A stretch of 64,000 bases of DNA, taken from assembly GCA_037969035.1 (NCBI GenBank), contig JBBKWU010000019.1:6427-70426 (forward strand). The letters are read 5' to 3'. A program made the translations under genes and the position numbers. The stretch is from JBBKWU01 sp037969035. Lineage in GTDB: Bacteria > Pseudomonadota > Alphaproteobacteria > Micavibrionales > Micavibrionaceae. Of this stretch, positions 26,350 through 35,366 are shown piece after piece. Position 1 is the stretch's first letter, and each line of letters begins with the position of its first letter. Under the pieces are notes generated by a model. The model saw only the letters and a program-made list of their open reading frames with translations. It was not told where the DNA came from and did not search any database.

Positions 26350-27573
26350 ATGGGAAAAATTAAGGTCGATAATCCAGTTGTTGAAATTGACGGCGATGAA
26401 ATGACACGCGTGATCTGGCAAATGATCCGCGATCGTATGATCTTGCCTTACCTTGATATTGACCTGAAATATTTTGACCTCTCGATTGAAAACCGCGACG
26501 CAACAGACGACCAAGTCACAATTGATTCCGCAAACGCGATCAAAAAATATGGCGTTGGCGTTAAATGCGCGACAATCACACCTGATGAGGCGCGCGTTGA
26601 AGAATTCGGTCTTAAGAAAATGTGGAAATCACCGAACGGCACAATCCGTAATATTTTGAACGGCACAGTATTCCGCGAGTCTATTACATGTAAAAACGTG
26701 CCGCGCTATGTTCCCGGCTGGGAAGAACCTATTGTTATCGGTCGTCATGCGTTTGGTGACCAATATAAAGCGACAGATTTTAAAGTACCGGGCCCCGGCC
26801 GCGTGACGATGAAGTTCGAGCCTGCCAATGGCGACGCACCTGTGGAATATGAAATTTTTGATTTCCCGTCATCGGGCGTTGCGATGGGGATGTATAATTT
26901 AGACGAGTCTATCGAAGGCTTTGCTCGCGCGTGCTTTAACTACGCGCTGTCACGCAATTACCCGATGTATATGTCGACCAAAAACACAATTCTTAAGCAA
27001 TATGACGGTAAGTTTATCGAGATTTTTGCTCGCGTTTACGAGGACGAGTTCAAGGCTGATTTTGAAAAGAATAAGCTTTGGTACGAACACCGCTTGATTG
27101 ACGATATGGTGGCGCAAGCAATCAAATCTAAAGGCGGCTTTGTTTGGGCTTGTAAAAACTATGATGGGGATGTGCAGTCCGATATCGTGGCGCAGGGCTT
27201 TGGCTCGCTTGGTTTGATGACCTCTGTTTTGCTAACACCTGATGGAAAATCGGTTGAGGCCGAAGCCGCACATGGCACAGTCACGCGCCATTACCGCCAG
27301 CACCAAAAAGGCGAAAAGACTTCAACAAACCCGATCGCGTCTATTTTTGCATGGACACGCGGTTTGCAATATCGCGGTGAATTTGATGGCAACCAAGCCT
27401 TGATCGATTTTGCGGCAGGCCTTGAAAAAGTGTGTATTGATACCGTTGAAAGCGGCTTCATGACCAAGGATTTGGCTTTGCTTATTGGCAAGGATCAAAA
27501 ATTCCTGACCACCGAAGAATTCATGGATAAAATCATCGAGAATCTCGATAGCCGTATGAAGTTGGCTGCATGA
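26350..27573 (+). CDS. icd: NADP-dependent isocitrate dehydrogenase
   Basis: A 407-residue eukaryotic-type (homodimeric) NADP isocitrate dehydrogenase. Signature segments are VVEIDGDEMTRVIW, SPNGTIRNIL with the substrate serine, KYDG-like and HGTVTRHYR with the cofactor-site residues. It decarboxylates isocitrate to 2-oxoglutarate in the TCA cycle. The ATG at 26350 follows AGGAG and fits the family length; the frame extends nine codons further. Its stop overlaps the next gene by four bases. Confidence 0.95.
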   Translation: MGKIKVDNPVVEIDGDEMTRVIWQMIRDRMILPYLDIDLKYFDLSIENRDATDDQVTIDSANAIKKYGVGVKCATITPDEARVEEFGLKKMWKSPNGTIRNILNGTVFRESITCKNVPRYVPGWEEPIVIGRHAFGDQYKATDFKVPGPGRVTMKFEPANGDAPVEYEIFDFPSSGVAMGMYNLDESIEGFARACFNYALSRNYPMYMSTKNTILKQYDGKFIEIFARVYEDEFKADFEKNKLWYEHRLIDDMVAQAIKSKGGFVWACKNYDGDVQSDIVAQGFGSLGLMTSVLLTPDGKSVEAEAAHGTVTRHYRQHQKGEKTSTNPIASIFAWTRGLQYRGEFDGNQALIDFAAGLEKVCIDTVESGFMTKDLALLIGKDQKFLTTEEFMDKIIENLDSRMKLAA

Positions 27574-28829
27574 AATACCTAGCCCTCCTTGCCTCTGTTG
27601 CGTTTTTGACCAATGCTGCGTTTGCGGCAGATGTTCCTGTGCCTAAGGACAAGCCTGTTGCGCCCGTCTCTGCCGCGCAAGTGGATGAGGACGGTAATAA
27701 GGTTGATGTGATTGCGCCCGTAGCTGTTACGGGTGTGGGTGAAAACTCGGAGAAGGCTCTGAAAGCTGATTTGGACGAAAAGGTTGAAGATGTTGAGGCT
27801 GCTATAGAGGATGTCGCGGCGGACACCGTTGAGGCGGAGGTCACGGTCGCGGAGGAAAGCACAGAAGACGTTCCCGAAGGTGTTGATGCTGAGGCGGAAA
27901 TTGCCGTTGTTGTTGAAAAACCTGTAAAGCCTGCTGTGAAGGAGCTTTATACAAAGCCTTATGTCGGTGATGAGGTTATCTATACGACGAAATATGAAGA
28001 TACATTTGTGCAACTTGCCCGTGATAATGATTTGGGCTTTGTTGAAATGCGTGCGGCGAACCCTTATGTCGATCCGTGGTTGCCTGGTGATGGCGTGGAC
28101 ATTATTTTGCCTGCACGTCATTTGCTGCCTGATGCGGATCGGGTTGGGATTGTTATTAATTTGCCAGAAATGCGGCTTTACGCGTTTTTGGATGCCTATG
28201 CGCCGCCTGTGACACACCCGATTGGTATTGGTCGCGAGGGACTTTTAACGCCCGTTGGTTCGACATCGGTTACCCGCAAAAAAGAAAGTCCGACTTGGAC
28301 GCCAACACCGCGTATGCGTGAGGAAAACCCTGACCTACCTATACGGGTTGAGCCTGGTCCTGATAACCCGCTTGGCACGCATGCGTTATATCTCGGTTGG
28401 CCAACTTATGCACTGCACGGCACGAATAAGCCCTATGGTATTGGGCGTCGCGTTAGTAGCGGTTGCATCCGTCTATACCCCGAAGATATCGCAAGCTTTT
28501 TTACAAAAATCCCCGTGGGCACAAAAGTTACAGTCGTAGACCAACCGATTAAAGCGGCATGGATTGATGGCGATTTTTATGTCGAGGCGAATTTGACCAT
28601 GAAGCAAGCCGATGTCATGGAAGATGAGGGTGGTTTGCCGTCCTATGATTTTTCAGACGACGACTTGGCGGTTATTTTGAAAACAGCTGGTGATTACGCC
28701 AAAGATATGAATTGGCGCACGATCCGCAATGTTGTTCGTAAACGTTCCGGCTACCCTGTGCGTGTTTACTCCAAGCAGCCAGAAGTTGTGGATGCGCCAG
28801 AGCAAGAGCCTGCACCAGAAAAATCCTGA
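27570..28829 (+). CDS. L,D-transpeptidase, YkuD family
   Basis: A 419-residue periplasmic protein. A signal peptide ends near NAAFA. A long acidic Ala/Val/Glu region runs to about residue 120, then a LysM-like segment (around YEDTFVQLARDNDLG), then the YkuD domain. Catalytic residues are His283 in LHGTN and Cys299 in SSGCIRL. The family makes 3-3 crosslinks in peptidoglycan or anchors proteins to it. It is translationally coupled to icd by an ATGA overlap, an unusual partner. Confidence 0.9.
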   Translation: MKYLALLASVAFLTNAAFAADVPVPKDKPVAPVSAAQVDEDGNKVDVIAPVAVTGVGENSEKALKADLDEKVEDVEAAIEDVAADTVEAEVTVAEESTEDVPEGVDAEAEIAVVVEKPVKPAVKELYTKPYVGDEVIYTTKYEDTFVQLARDNDLGFVEMRAANPYVDPWLPGDGVDIILPARHLLPDADRVGIVINLPEMRLYAFLDAYAPPVTHPIGIGREGLLTPVGSTSVTRKKESPTWTPTPRMREENPDLPIRVEPGPDNPLGTHALYLGWPTYALHGTNKPYGIGRRVSSGCIRLYPEDIASFFTKIPVGTKVTVVDQPIKAAWIDGDFYVEANLTMKQADVMEDEGGLPSYDFSDDDLAVILKTAGDYAKDMNWRTIRNVVRKRSGYPVRVYSKQPEVVDAPEQEPAPEKS

Positions 28830-28881
28830 TTTCTCAGCGGTGATCATTTAATAAATAATGGTATGTGATGACGTGGTGTCT

Positions 28882-29190
28882 CTATGCAAACTTATAATAG
28901 AGCAAAAGCCCGACGCAATAGATGATTGGCGCAAATAACGGCGCAAGAATAAGCACCATCCGCCATTCAGCCGACTTAACGAAGAAGTATCCGATGCTTA
29001 TAACGGCAGCAGCAATCCATGCCCATGTTCCACCACCAAAAAATAGATCCTGAAAGCGGCTTGCGGCTAGTTCGCTACTGAATTTAGGAACCGCGTCCAA
29101 CATAACGGCAACATTGGCCAGTATCGGCGTGGCTTGGGATCCCAAACCGTTAACAATTACAAACAAAAGTATTTTGACTATGTTTTTCAT
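28882..29190 (-). CDS. Unknown small membrane protein
   Basis: A 102-residue hydrophobic protein with about three membrane segments: residues 5-27, 53-70 and 76-98. It is encoded leftward, convergent with the L,D-transpeptidase gene. No domain is recognised. Confidence 0.6.
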   Translation of the reverse strand: MKNIVKILLFVIVNGLGSQATPILANVAVMLDAVPKFSSELAASRFQDLFFGGGTWAWIAAAVISIGYFFVKSAEWRMVLILAPLFAPIIYCVGLLLYYKFA

Positions 29191-29213
29191 GATTCAAGTT
29201 TAATACGGATTCG

Positions 29214-29247
29214 GCCATAAAAAAAGGGCTTAATTAAAAGCCCTTTT
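29214..29247 (-). terminator. Intrinsic terminator for the small lipoprotein gene
   Basis: AAAAGGGCTT (29222-29231) and AAGCCCTTTT (29238-29247) form a 10-pair stem with a 6-base loop. Read leftward it is followed by a T run, so it ends the lipoprotein transcript 24 bases past its stop. It could also work rightward. Confidence 0.8.
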
Positions 29248-29270
29248 AAAAAAATCAATAAAACAGATGA

Positions 29271-29471
29271 TTATTTCATTTGTTTTTGATGGAAAACTTT
29301 TTCTGCTTTCGCAGGAGCTTTTTGCATCGCAACTTCTTCGTGACCAACTGTGCGTTCGTCAGCGTAAGGTGCTTTCAAAAGGTCTGCATCGTTTGTTAGT
29401 GATTCGTTGCTTGAGCAAGCTGAAACCGCTAGTGCGCCGCAAACCAAAAATGCTGTTACAAATTTATTCAT
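29271..29471 (-). CDS. Small lipoprotein
   Basis: A 66-residue protein with a signal peptide (MNKFVTAFLVCGALAVSAC) and lipobox VSAC, so the mature lipoprotein is about 48 residues starting CSSNESLTND. The mature part is Lys/Glu-rich. GGAAGAGG precedes the ATG at 29471. Function unknown. Confidence 0.75.
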   Translation of the reverse strand: MNKFVTAFLVCGALAVSACSSNESLTNDADLLKAPYADERTVGHEEVAMQKAPAKAEKVFHQKQMK

Positions 29472-29638
29472 AGTATCCTCTTCCACTTAATTAGTTAAAA
29501 AATCTGTGATTCATCGTTCAAGTAGCCTTACTTAAAAGGCAAAACCTAGTACATGTATACAATATAAAAACGAGATTGAACACTGTTTTTCTTTATTTTT
29601 TTACGATTTTATATAATCCCTAAAAAATGGCGGCTTGC

Positions 29639-31012
29639 CTATGTTTTTTGGTTCAAGCGAACTTTTTCGAAGTATCCGTCGATGCCTTTTATCAGCGCGG
29701 AGATGATTTTCATGCGGTGATCAGGGCGAGATAAGAGCTGTGCTTCGGTTTTATTTGACAAAAATCCGAGCTCAATCAAGACCGAGGGAATGTCGGGCGC
29801 CTTCAAAACAGCGAAGCCCGCATAGCGGTGCGGACGCTCTAGTGTGCGAATGCCTCTGCCGTCCATTTCACTTACGAGGGTGTTGGCGAAAAATTTGGAT
29901 TGGTTCATGGTGTCGCGCATTGTGAGATCAACAAGGATATTGGCGACTTCTTTGTCTTCGTGGCTTAGATCAACGCCTGCAATGAGATCGGCTTTGTTCT
30001 CGCGCGAGGCAAGGCTTTCTGTCTGTTTGTCTGATGCTTTCTCGGATAACGTATATATAGAGGCACCGCTTACGTTTGATTTACCGATTGTATCGGCATG
30101 AAGTGAGATAAACAGATCAGCCTTTTTCTTCCGCGCGACATCAACGCGTTGGTACAGTTTTAAATAGGTGTCATTGCTACGTGTTAACTCGGCACGGTAA
30201 CGTCCCGTTGCAATAAGGGCTTGCCTAAGCTCTTGCGCGGCAGAAAGAACAATGTGTTTTTCAAAAATACCGTTTGCACCAATAGCCCCCGGATCAACAC
30301 CGCCGTGACCGGGGTCAATAATAATGAGTGGTTTTTCAACAATCGCTGGCGGGACATAAACAGGAGGAGCATCAGATGCGGCATAATCTTGTGCGGCTCT
30401 TGGTTTATGCCCTGGTATGACCATTCCAGATGAGGTGGAGCGTTGTACGAGCGGCCGTTCTTCCGCCTGTTGCGGCGGAGGTGGCTGTGCGGTAGGCGGA
30501 GGTTCTGGTGCGCGCGGCTGAGAGAGTTCAGCCGTTTCGGCGGTCGCATTCGGCACATCAAGTATGCCGTGGATGCGGTCTTTTTCTTGTGCGAAATTAG
30601 AGGAAGATGTTTTGGCAAAATCTATGACCAACCTGTCAGGAACGCCTTGGTTCGCGCGCAGGATAAAGGCGGACTTAATTAACATGGGCTGGCTTAGGTC
30701 AACAACAATGCGTGAAATCCCAGATTGTAGCTTGCCCTGCCGTATGGATTTTACACCGCTTGTTGTGGGCTTGCTGATGCTGTTAACGTTCCAACTATAT
30801 TCGGGAAGGTCAATAACCAGCCTGTATGGGCTATCTAGAACAAAGGTTCTGAATTTTGAGACTTCGTTTAATTCCAACACCATACGCGTCTTATCGGCAT
30901 GAATTCCGAAGCGAATTTCATTGACGCTGAGTGCTTGTGCGGGGAGTGCTGTAAAAAAGAACAGCGCAAAAAGCGCAAGTAAAAAATATGTGTGTTGTTT
31001 TTCTCGTAACAA
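29639..31012 (-). CDS. amiC: N-acetylmuramoyl-L-alanine amidase with AMIN domain
   Basis: A 457-residue periplasmic amidase. A signal peptide ends near LPAQA. An AMIN domain (about residues 30-135) targets it to septal peptidoglycan, then a Pro-rich linker, then the Amidase_3 domain from about residue 225 (IIDPGHGGVDPGAIG, with later HADTI zinc ligand and the catalytic Glu in SVLIELGFLSN). It removes stem peptides from glycan strands to separate daughter cells. Confidence 0.93.
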   Translation of the reverse strand: MLREKQHTYFLLALFALFFFTALPAQALSVNEIRFGIHADKTRMVLELNEVSKFRTFVLDSPYRLVIDLPEYSWNVNSISKPTTSGVKSIRQGKLQSGISRIVVDLSQPMLIKSAFILRANQGVPDRLVIDFAKTSSSNFAQEKDRIHGILDVPNATAETAELSQPRAPEPPPTAQPPPPQQAEERPLVQRSTSSGMVIPGHKPRAAQDYAASDAPPVYVPPAIVEKPLIIIDPGHGGVDPGAIGANGIFEKHIVLSAAQELRQALIATGRYRAELTRSNDTYLKLYQRVDVARKKKADLFISLHADTIGKSNVSGASIYTLSEKASDKQTESLASRENKADLIAGVDLSHEDKEVANILVDLTMRDTMNQSKFFANTLVSEMDGRGIRTLERPHRYAGFAVLKAPDIPSVLIELGFLSNKTEAQLLSRPDHRMKIISALIKGIDGYFEKVRLNQKT

Positions 31013-31511
31013 AATTATGAAACCTGTACTGTTTATTAATAGTCTCCATCATAAAACTAGCCCTCCCGTGAAGTAAATAGAGAACTCGGCAGATATACGC
31101 ATCAATATGCATTTTACGGCGAGAAACGGGCATAAAAACAGAACGCAAAAACTATTTTGATCGCCATGCAATTTTTTTGTTGCTGTTCTGCCTAACACTG
31201 AGTATTCTGCACTTTGCGACACGTTGTGGTTTTAGCATTTGATTAGATATTTTAAGGTTTCGCTAGCCTCAACGGGATGAAAAGACGACTTTTATTTAAG
31301 TTGGCAGTGGTCGATCGGTTCGACAATAGGTAAAGACGTAAGACAAAAACGTAACATATTGTAGGAAACGTAGCGAAAACAGGCCCGTCAACAGGACGAA
31401 GGCTTTTTATCCATTCAGAAATTATGTATTAACGGTTTGCGTCACGCAGCCCTGACACATCATATCGTCGCATATTGATGATGGCGTTTTGTGACGTTCA
31501 GGAGAATTAAA
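31013..31511. other. Divergent regulatory region between amiC and rne
   Basis: This 499-base noncoding gap must hold the amiC promoter (leftward) and the rne promoter (rightward). The long space before rne suggests a 5' leader; in E. coli RNase E cleaves its own leader to autoregulate. Only weak promoter-like boxes were seen (TTGTGG at 31224 with TATTTT at 31248). An AGGAG ribosome binding site lies just before the rne ATG. Confidence 0.45.
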
Positions 31512-34094
31512 ATGACTAAAAAAATGTTAATTGATGCAACGCATGTTGAAGAAACACGGGTTGTAGTGGTTGATGAGAATCGTCTCGTTGACTTTGACTA
31601 TGAGAGTAAATTCAGAAAACAACTTAAGGGCAGTATCTTTCTTGCCAAGGTAACGCGGGTGGAGCCATCGCTTCAGGCCGCGTTTGTTAATTTTGGCGGT
31701 AATCGCCATGGTTTCTTACCGTTTTCTGAAATCCATCCCGATTATTTCCGTATCCCGATTGCAGACCGTGAAGCCTTGATCGAGGAACAGCGCGCAGAAA
31801 TGGAAGCTCGTCAGGCTGAAATCGAAGCAGAAGATGCTGCCGAAGCCGCCAAAGAAGGCGGAAATGGTAAGGAAGCTGCCGAAGATGATTCGGATGATCT
31901 AGATGACGATGATGCTGAAGATGACGATGGCGAAAATGATGCTGAAGATGAAAATGCTTCGGGTGATGACGCTAGCGGCGATAAAAAGCAAGGCGGACGT
32001 GGCAGAGGCCGTGGGCGCAACAACTACCGCGGCAGAGGCCGTGGACGTAATAATCAAGGCGCACGCAGCAAGCAAGTCGAAATGATCGGCGGCGATGATG
32101 CGGACGGTGAACAACCAATTCGTCCTTCCACACGTAAGAATTACAAAATTCAGGAAGTTATAAAACGCGGTCAAATTATGCTTATCCAAGCATCTCGTGA
32201 AGAGCGCGGCAATAAAGGTGCGGCAGTATCGACTTATATATCATTGCCGGGTCGTTATTGTGTATTGATGCCAAACAGCCCGCGTGCGGGTGGTGTGAGC
32301 CGTAAAATTGCGAGCTTTAAAGATCGCCGTAGATTACGTGAAATTCTTGATGAGTTGAGCGTTCCAGATGGTATGTCCGTTATCGTTCGTACCGCAGGAA
32401 CAGAGCGTACGAAGACAGAAATTAAACGTGATTTGGATTATTTGACCAAGCTTTGGAACGGTATTCGTGAAAACACACTAGCGGCGACAGCACCAGCGGT
32501 AATTCACGAGGAAGCCAACCTTATGCGTCGTGCTATTCGTGATGTTTATTCGAGTGAAGTCGATGAGATTTTGGTGTCTGGTGATGCAGGTTTTAAAATG
32601 GCGAAGGACTTCATGAAAATGATGATCCCATCCCATGTTAAAAAAGTGATCGAGTATAAAGACGACACGATTCCTTTGTTCCAGCGCTATCACGTGGAGA
32701 GCCAAATTCAAGAAATCGGACAAACAACGGCAACGTTGAAATCTGGTGGCTATCTTGTGATTAACCCGACTGAGGCTTTGGTCTCTGTTGATGTGAACTC
32801 GGGGCGTGCGACGAAAGAACGTCATATTGAGGAAACAGCTCTTAAAACAAACCTTGAGGCCGCAGACGAAGTTGCACGCCAGCTAAGGTTGCGTGATTTG
32901 GGCGGTTTGGTTGTTATCGACTTTATCGATATGGAAGATCGCCGCAATAACCGTAAGGTTGAAAACCGTTTGCGTGATGCGCTTTCGGGGGATCGTGCCA
33001 GAATTCAGGTCGGTCGCATTTCATCGTTTGGTTTGTTAGAGCTATCCCGTCAACGCTTGAACCCAAGCTTGACGGAGGCTCAGTTTGAGCAATGCCCACA
33101 TTGTAAAGGCGTCGGCCAAATTCGTTCGATTGACTCGGCGGCTATTATTGCCCTGCGTTCATTGGAAGAAGAGGGCGTGCGTAAGCGTTCAAGCGAAGTA
33201 TTGCTTCAGCTTCCGAATGATGTCGCGCTTTATATTCTAAACAATAAGCGTGCGATGCTTGCTGAGCTTGAGGAGCGTTATAGCTTCCGTGTGTCCATTC
33301 GTGTGAACGATGAGATTGATGCGCGAACATTCTTGATCGAGCCTTTATCGTCTAACGGTGATGATGGCGACGGCAACGATGATGCTGTGGAAGAGCCAAA
33401 AGCGGACACTCGCAACAACAACAGCAATAATAATAGCAATAATAGTAACAATGGTGGTCAACAAGCGGCGCAACATAAGCCACAGGACGGCTCACCAGAA
33501 GATCGTGGCCCTGGTAATGGTCGTCGTCGTGGTCGTCGTGGTGGTCGCGGTCGTCGTGGTGGTCGCGGTCGTAACCCTGAGAATCAGAATGCTGAAAATG
33601 GTGGCGAGAACACGGCGGCTGACACGCAGAATTCTGGTAATGCTAAGCCAAGTGATAACGTTCCTGATGACAATGTGGGTAACAAAAAAGGCGTTGATAC
33701 TCATGCTGACACTCATCTTGACGCAAAAACGGATCAAAAACCAAAGCGTAGCCGTAAGCCAGCAGCAGCTAAGCCTGTAAAAGCGGCGGCAACTCTTAAG
33801 GCGGATAAACCTGCTGCCAAAGCGACGAAAGCGAAAGCAACTGATGTTGCTAAAGACGTTGTTAAAGAAGAGCCAAAGCCAGCAGCAAAGAAAAAAACTG
33901 CAGCGAAGCCAAAAGCAGCGGCAAAGCCTAAGAAGTCAGATGATGCGAAAGGCGCAAGCGAAAGCAAAGCACCAGAAACCATCGAGCAAGCAAAGCCATC
34001 GAATGATGTAAAGCCTGCTAAAAAGGACTACGAGGTTGTTAATGAAGAGCCACAAAAAAAGAAAAAAGGCTGGTGGAGTAAGGCAACGGATTAA
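31512..34094 (+). CDS. rne: Ribonuclease E
   Basis: An 860-residue RNase E of the alphaproteobacterial type. The S1 domain begins near residue 35 and is split by an insert of about residues 95-215 that is first acidic (Asp/Glu runs), then Arg/Gly-rich. The catalytic core carries LVSVDVNSGRAT and VVIDFIDMEDRR with the metal-binding aspartates, and the zinc-link CPHCKGVG. The C-terminal third is low-complexity (Asn, Arg/Gly, Lys/Ala) and should scaffold a degradosome. The ATG at 31512 follows AGGAG. Confidence 0.95.
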   Translation: MTKKMLIDATHVEETRVVVVDENRLVDFDYESKFRKQLKGSIFLAKVTRVEPSLQAAFVNFGGNRHGFLPFSEIHPDYFRIPIADREALIEEQRAEMEARQAEIEAEDAAEAAKEGGNGKEAAEDDSDDLDDDDAEDDDGENDAEDENASGDDASGDKKQGGRGRGRGRNNYRGRGRGRNNQGARSKQVEMIGGDDADGEQPIRPSTRKNYKIQEVIKRGQIMLIQASREERGNKGAAVSTYISLPGRYCVLMPNSPRAGGVSRKIASFKDRRRLREILDELSVPDGMSVIVRTAGTERTKTEIKRDLDYLTKLWNGIRENTLAATAPAVIHEEANLMRRAIRDVYSSEVDEILVSGDAGFKMAKDFMKMMIPSHVKKVIEYKDDTIPLFQRYHVESQIQEIGQTTATLKSGGYLVINPTEALVSVDVNSGRATKERHIEETALKTNLEAADEVARQLRLRDLGGLVVIDFIDMEDRRNNRKVENRLRDALSGDRARIQVGRISSFGLLELSRQRLNPSLTEAQFEQCPHCKGVGQIRSIDSAAIIALRSLEEEGVRKRSSEVLLQLPNDVALYILNNKRAMLAELEERYSFRVSIRVNDEIDARTFLIEPLSSNGDDGDGNDDAVEEPKADTRNNNSNNNSNNSNNGGQQAAQHKPQDGSPEDRGPGNGRRRGRRGGRGRRGGRGRNPENQNAENGGENTAADTQNSGNAKPSDNVPDDNVGNKKGVDTHADTHLDAKTDQKPKRSRKPAAAKPVKAAATLKADKPAAKATKAKATDVAKDVVKEEPKPAAKKKTAAKPKAAAKPKKSDDAKGASESKAPETIEQAKPSNDVKPAKKDYEVVNEEPQKKKKGWWSKATD

Positions 34095-34134
34095 TCCTTG
34101 TCCTCTAGGCACAGCCCTCACTTATTGATTTTAG

Positions 34135-34165
34135 AAAGCGCGGCCTTTGGGTTGCGTTTTTTATT
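34135..34165 (+). terminator. Intrinsic terminator of rne
   Basis: AAAGCGCGGCC (34135-34145) pairs fully, with three G-T pairs, to GGTTGCGTTTT (34150-34160) around a TTTG loop, followed by TTATT. It lies 40 bases after the rne stop. Confidence 0.65.
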
Positions 34166-34279
34166 GTGGATCGGGGGAGAGCCTAAAATACAAAGGGCGA
34201 TTAAGGTCCGTAAAACCAATTTAATGTTTTATGTATAATTTAACCATATCTTTACAAGAATTTTGCTAAAATTTTAGAT

Positions 34280-34471
34280 AGAGGGTGACACAATTAACAG
34301 GTTATGGTCAGTCGAAAATTTTTCGATTATTTGGTTAGATGTGAACATGTCATTCGGTTTTTGCTTTGGAGGCTAACCCCGCAAACATTCTTGCCTCCGG
34401 AAGTGTAAAAATTGAACGATTTTCCCCCTCCTTGTTCTAGCCACCAGGTTTTTTCCTGGTGGCTTTTTTTT
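34280..34471 (+). ncRNA. Candidate small RNA with anti-Shine-Dalgarno segment
   Basis: Between the rne terminator and the next gene lies noncoding sequence ending in a perfect terminator. It contains a GGAGGC..GCCTCC stem (about 34367-34398) and an unpaired CCCCCTCCTT stretch (34425-34434), a C-rich anti-Shine-Dalgarno motif typical of alphaproteobacterial trans-acting sRNAs. A TTTACA at 34251 could be part of its promoter but the -10 is poor. The 5' end is a guess. Confidence 0.4.
34439..34471 (+). terminator. Strong intrinsic terminator
   Basis: AGCCACCAGG and CCTGGTGGCT form a perfect 10-pair stem around a T loop, followed by T7 or more. It ends the candidate small RNA or a read-through rne transcript, and isolates the next gene. 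Confidence 0.88.
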
Positions 34472-34533
34472 GTATTCTGTGTCTGTTATAAAGACGGAGT
34501 AAATAGTTACTTGGACACGAAAGGGTGCACCTT

Positions 34534-35277
34534 ATGAAATATTTAAATTCTATATTACTTGCCTTGCTTTTGGTTACAGCAACTGTGACTGTGCCAGCCA
34601 ATGCACAAGATAAAGCGGAAGCAACAGAAGCGCAGCAGGATGATTCCTCGCAAAAAGAAGAAAAAAAGGCAGATGATCCTGTTCTTGAGCAATTGCGCGC
34701 GAATAACCCATATTTGGATAAATTGCAGGAAGCGTCAGTCGAGTTTATTAAAGATGTACCAGATGACGGTGTCAAAGCACTCTATTTGATCCGCGAAGCT
34801 TACGGTATCTTGCGCAGTGTTCACTCTGTGAAAAAAGATGTTGGGCATGCTGTTGATCTGTGCGGCAAAGAAAATTCTGATTTAGAAGGTGATATGGATA
34901 GCCGTTTTAAAGAATGGAGCGACAATGTTACGCCTGCTCTGAAAACGCAGGATGAAAAATTGGATGCATTGATTAAAAAGCAATCCTACAAGAAGCCCAA
35001 AGATGTTAAATCTTACTTGAAAAACATTGATAATGCCGCTGAATACGCAGATAAAATGCTGGATAAGCAAGTTGTGACAACACCTGATGCTTGCCAGTCA
35101 TTGTTGGAATCGATGGACCGTACGGAAACAAATATCGTTGAATTGCTTGGGCAGACAGCGATGCCAGAATTAAATGATGATGGCACGGCGGTGGATAAAA
35201 ACGTTGCGAAAGAAGACGAGTCCGCAGAAGAAGATGCCGGAGATGAATCAACAGAAGAAGATAAGAAAGCCGAATAA
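34534..35277 (+). CDS. Unknown secreted acidic protein
   Basis: A 247-residue exported protein. A signal peptide ends near PANAQ. The mature protein is helical and charged, with an acidic Glu/Asp-rich C-terminal tail of about 40 residues and two cysteines (near DLCGKE and DACQSL) that could form a disulfide. AAAGGG precedes the ATG at 34534. It is monocistronic between two terminators. No family is recognised. Confidence 0.7.
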   Translation: MKYLNSILLALLLVTATVTVPANAQDKAEATEAQQDDSSQKEEKKADDPVLEQLRANNPYLDKLQEASVEFIKDVPDDGVKALYLIREAYGILRSVHSVKKDVGHAVDLCGKENSDLEGDMDSRFKEWSDNVTPALKTQDEKLDALIKKQSYKKPKDVKSYLKNIDNAAEYADKMLDKQVVTTPDACQSLLESMDRTETNIVELLGQTAMPELNDDGTAVDKNVAKEDESAEEDAGDESTEEDKKAE

Positions 35278-35302
35278 AGCATAAAACAGGCTTCAACATT
35301 AA

Positions 35303-35337
35303 AAAAGGGCACTTCTGCATTGATCAGAGTGCCCTTT
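35303..35337 (+). terminator. Bidirectional intrinsic terminator
   Basis: AAAAGGGCACT..CTG pairs with CAGAGTGCCCTTTT with one bulged T, followed by TTATTAT. It sits between convergent genes and its A/T flanks could end both the secreted-protein gene and the leftward glycosyltransferase. Confidence 0.8.
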
Positions 35338-35366
35338 TATTATCAGTGATTTTGGCGGCGATGTGC

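Noticed and set aside
31811..32189. Reverse and alternate frames in the rne acidic insert
   Set aside because: Low-complexity shadows of the Asp/Glu and Arg/Gly repeats.
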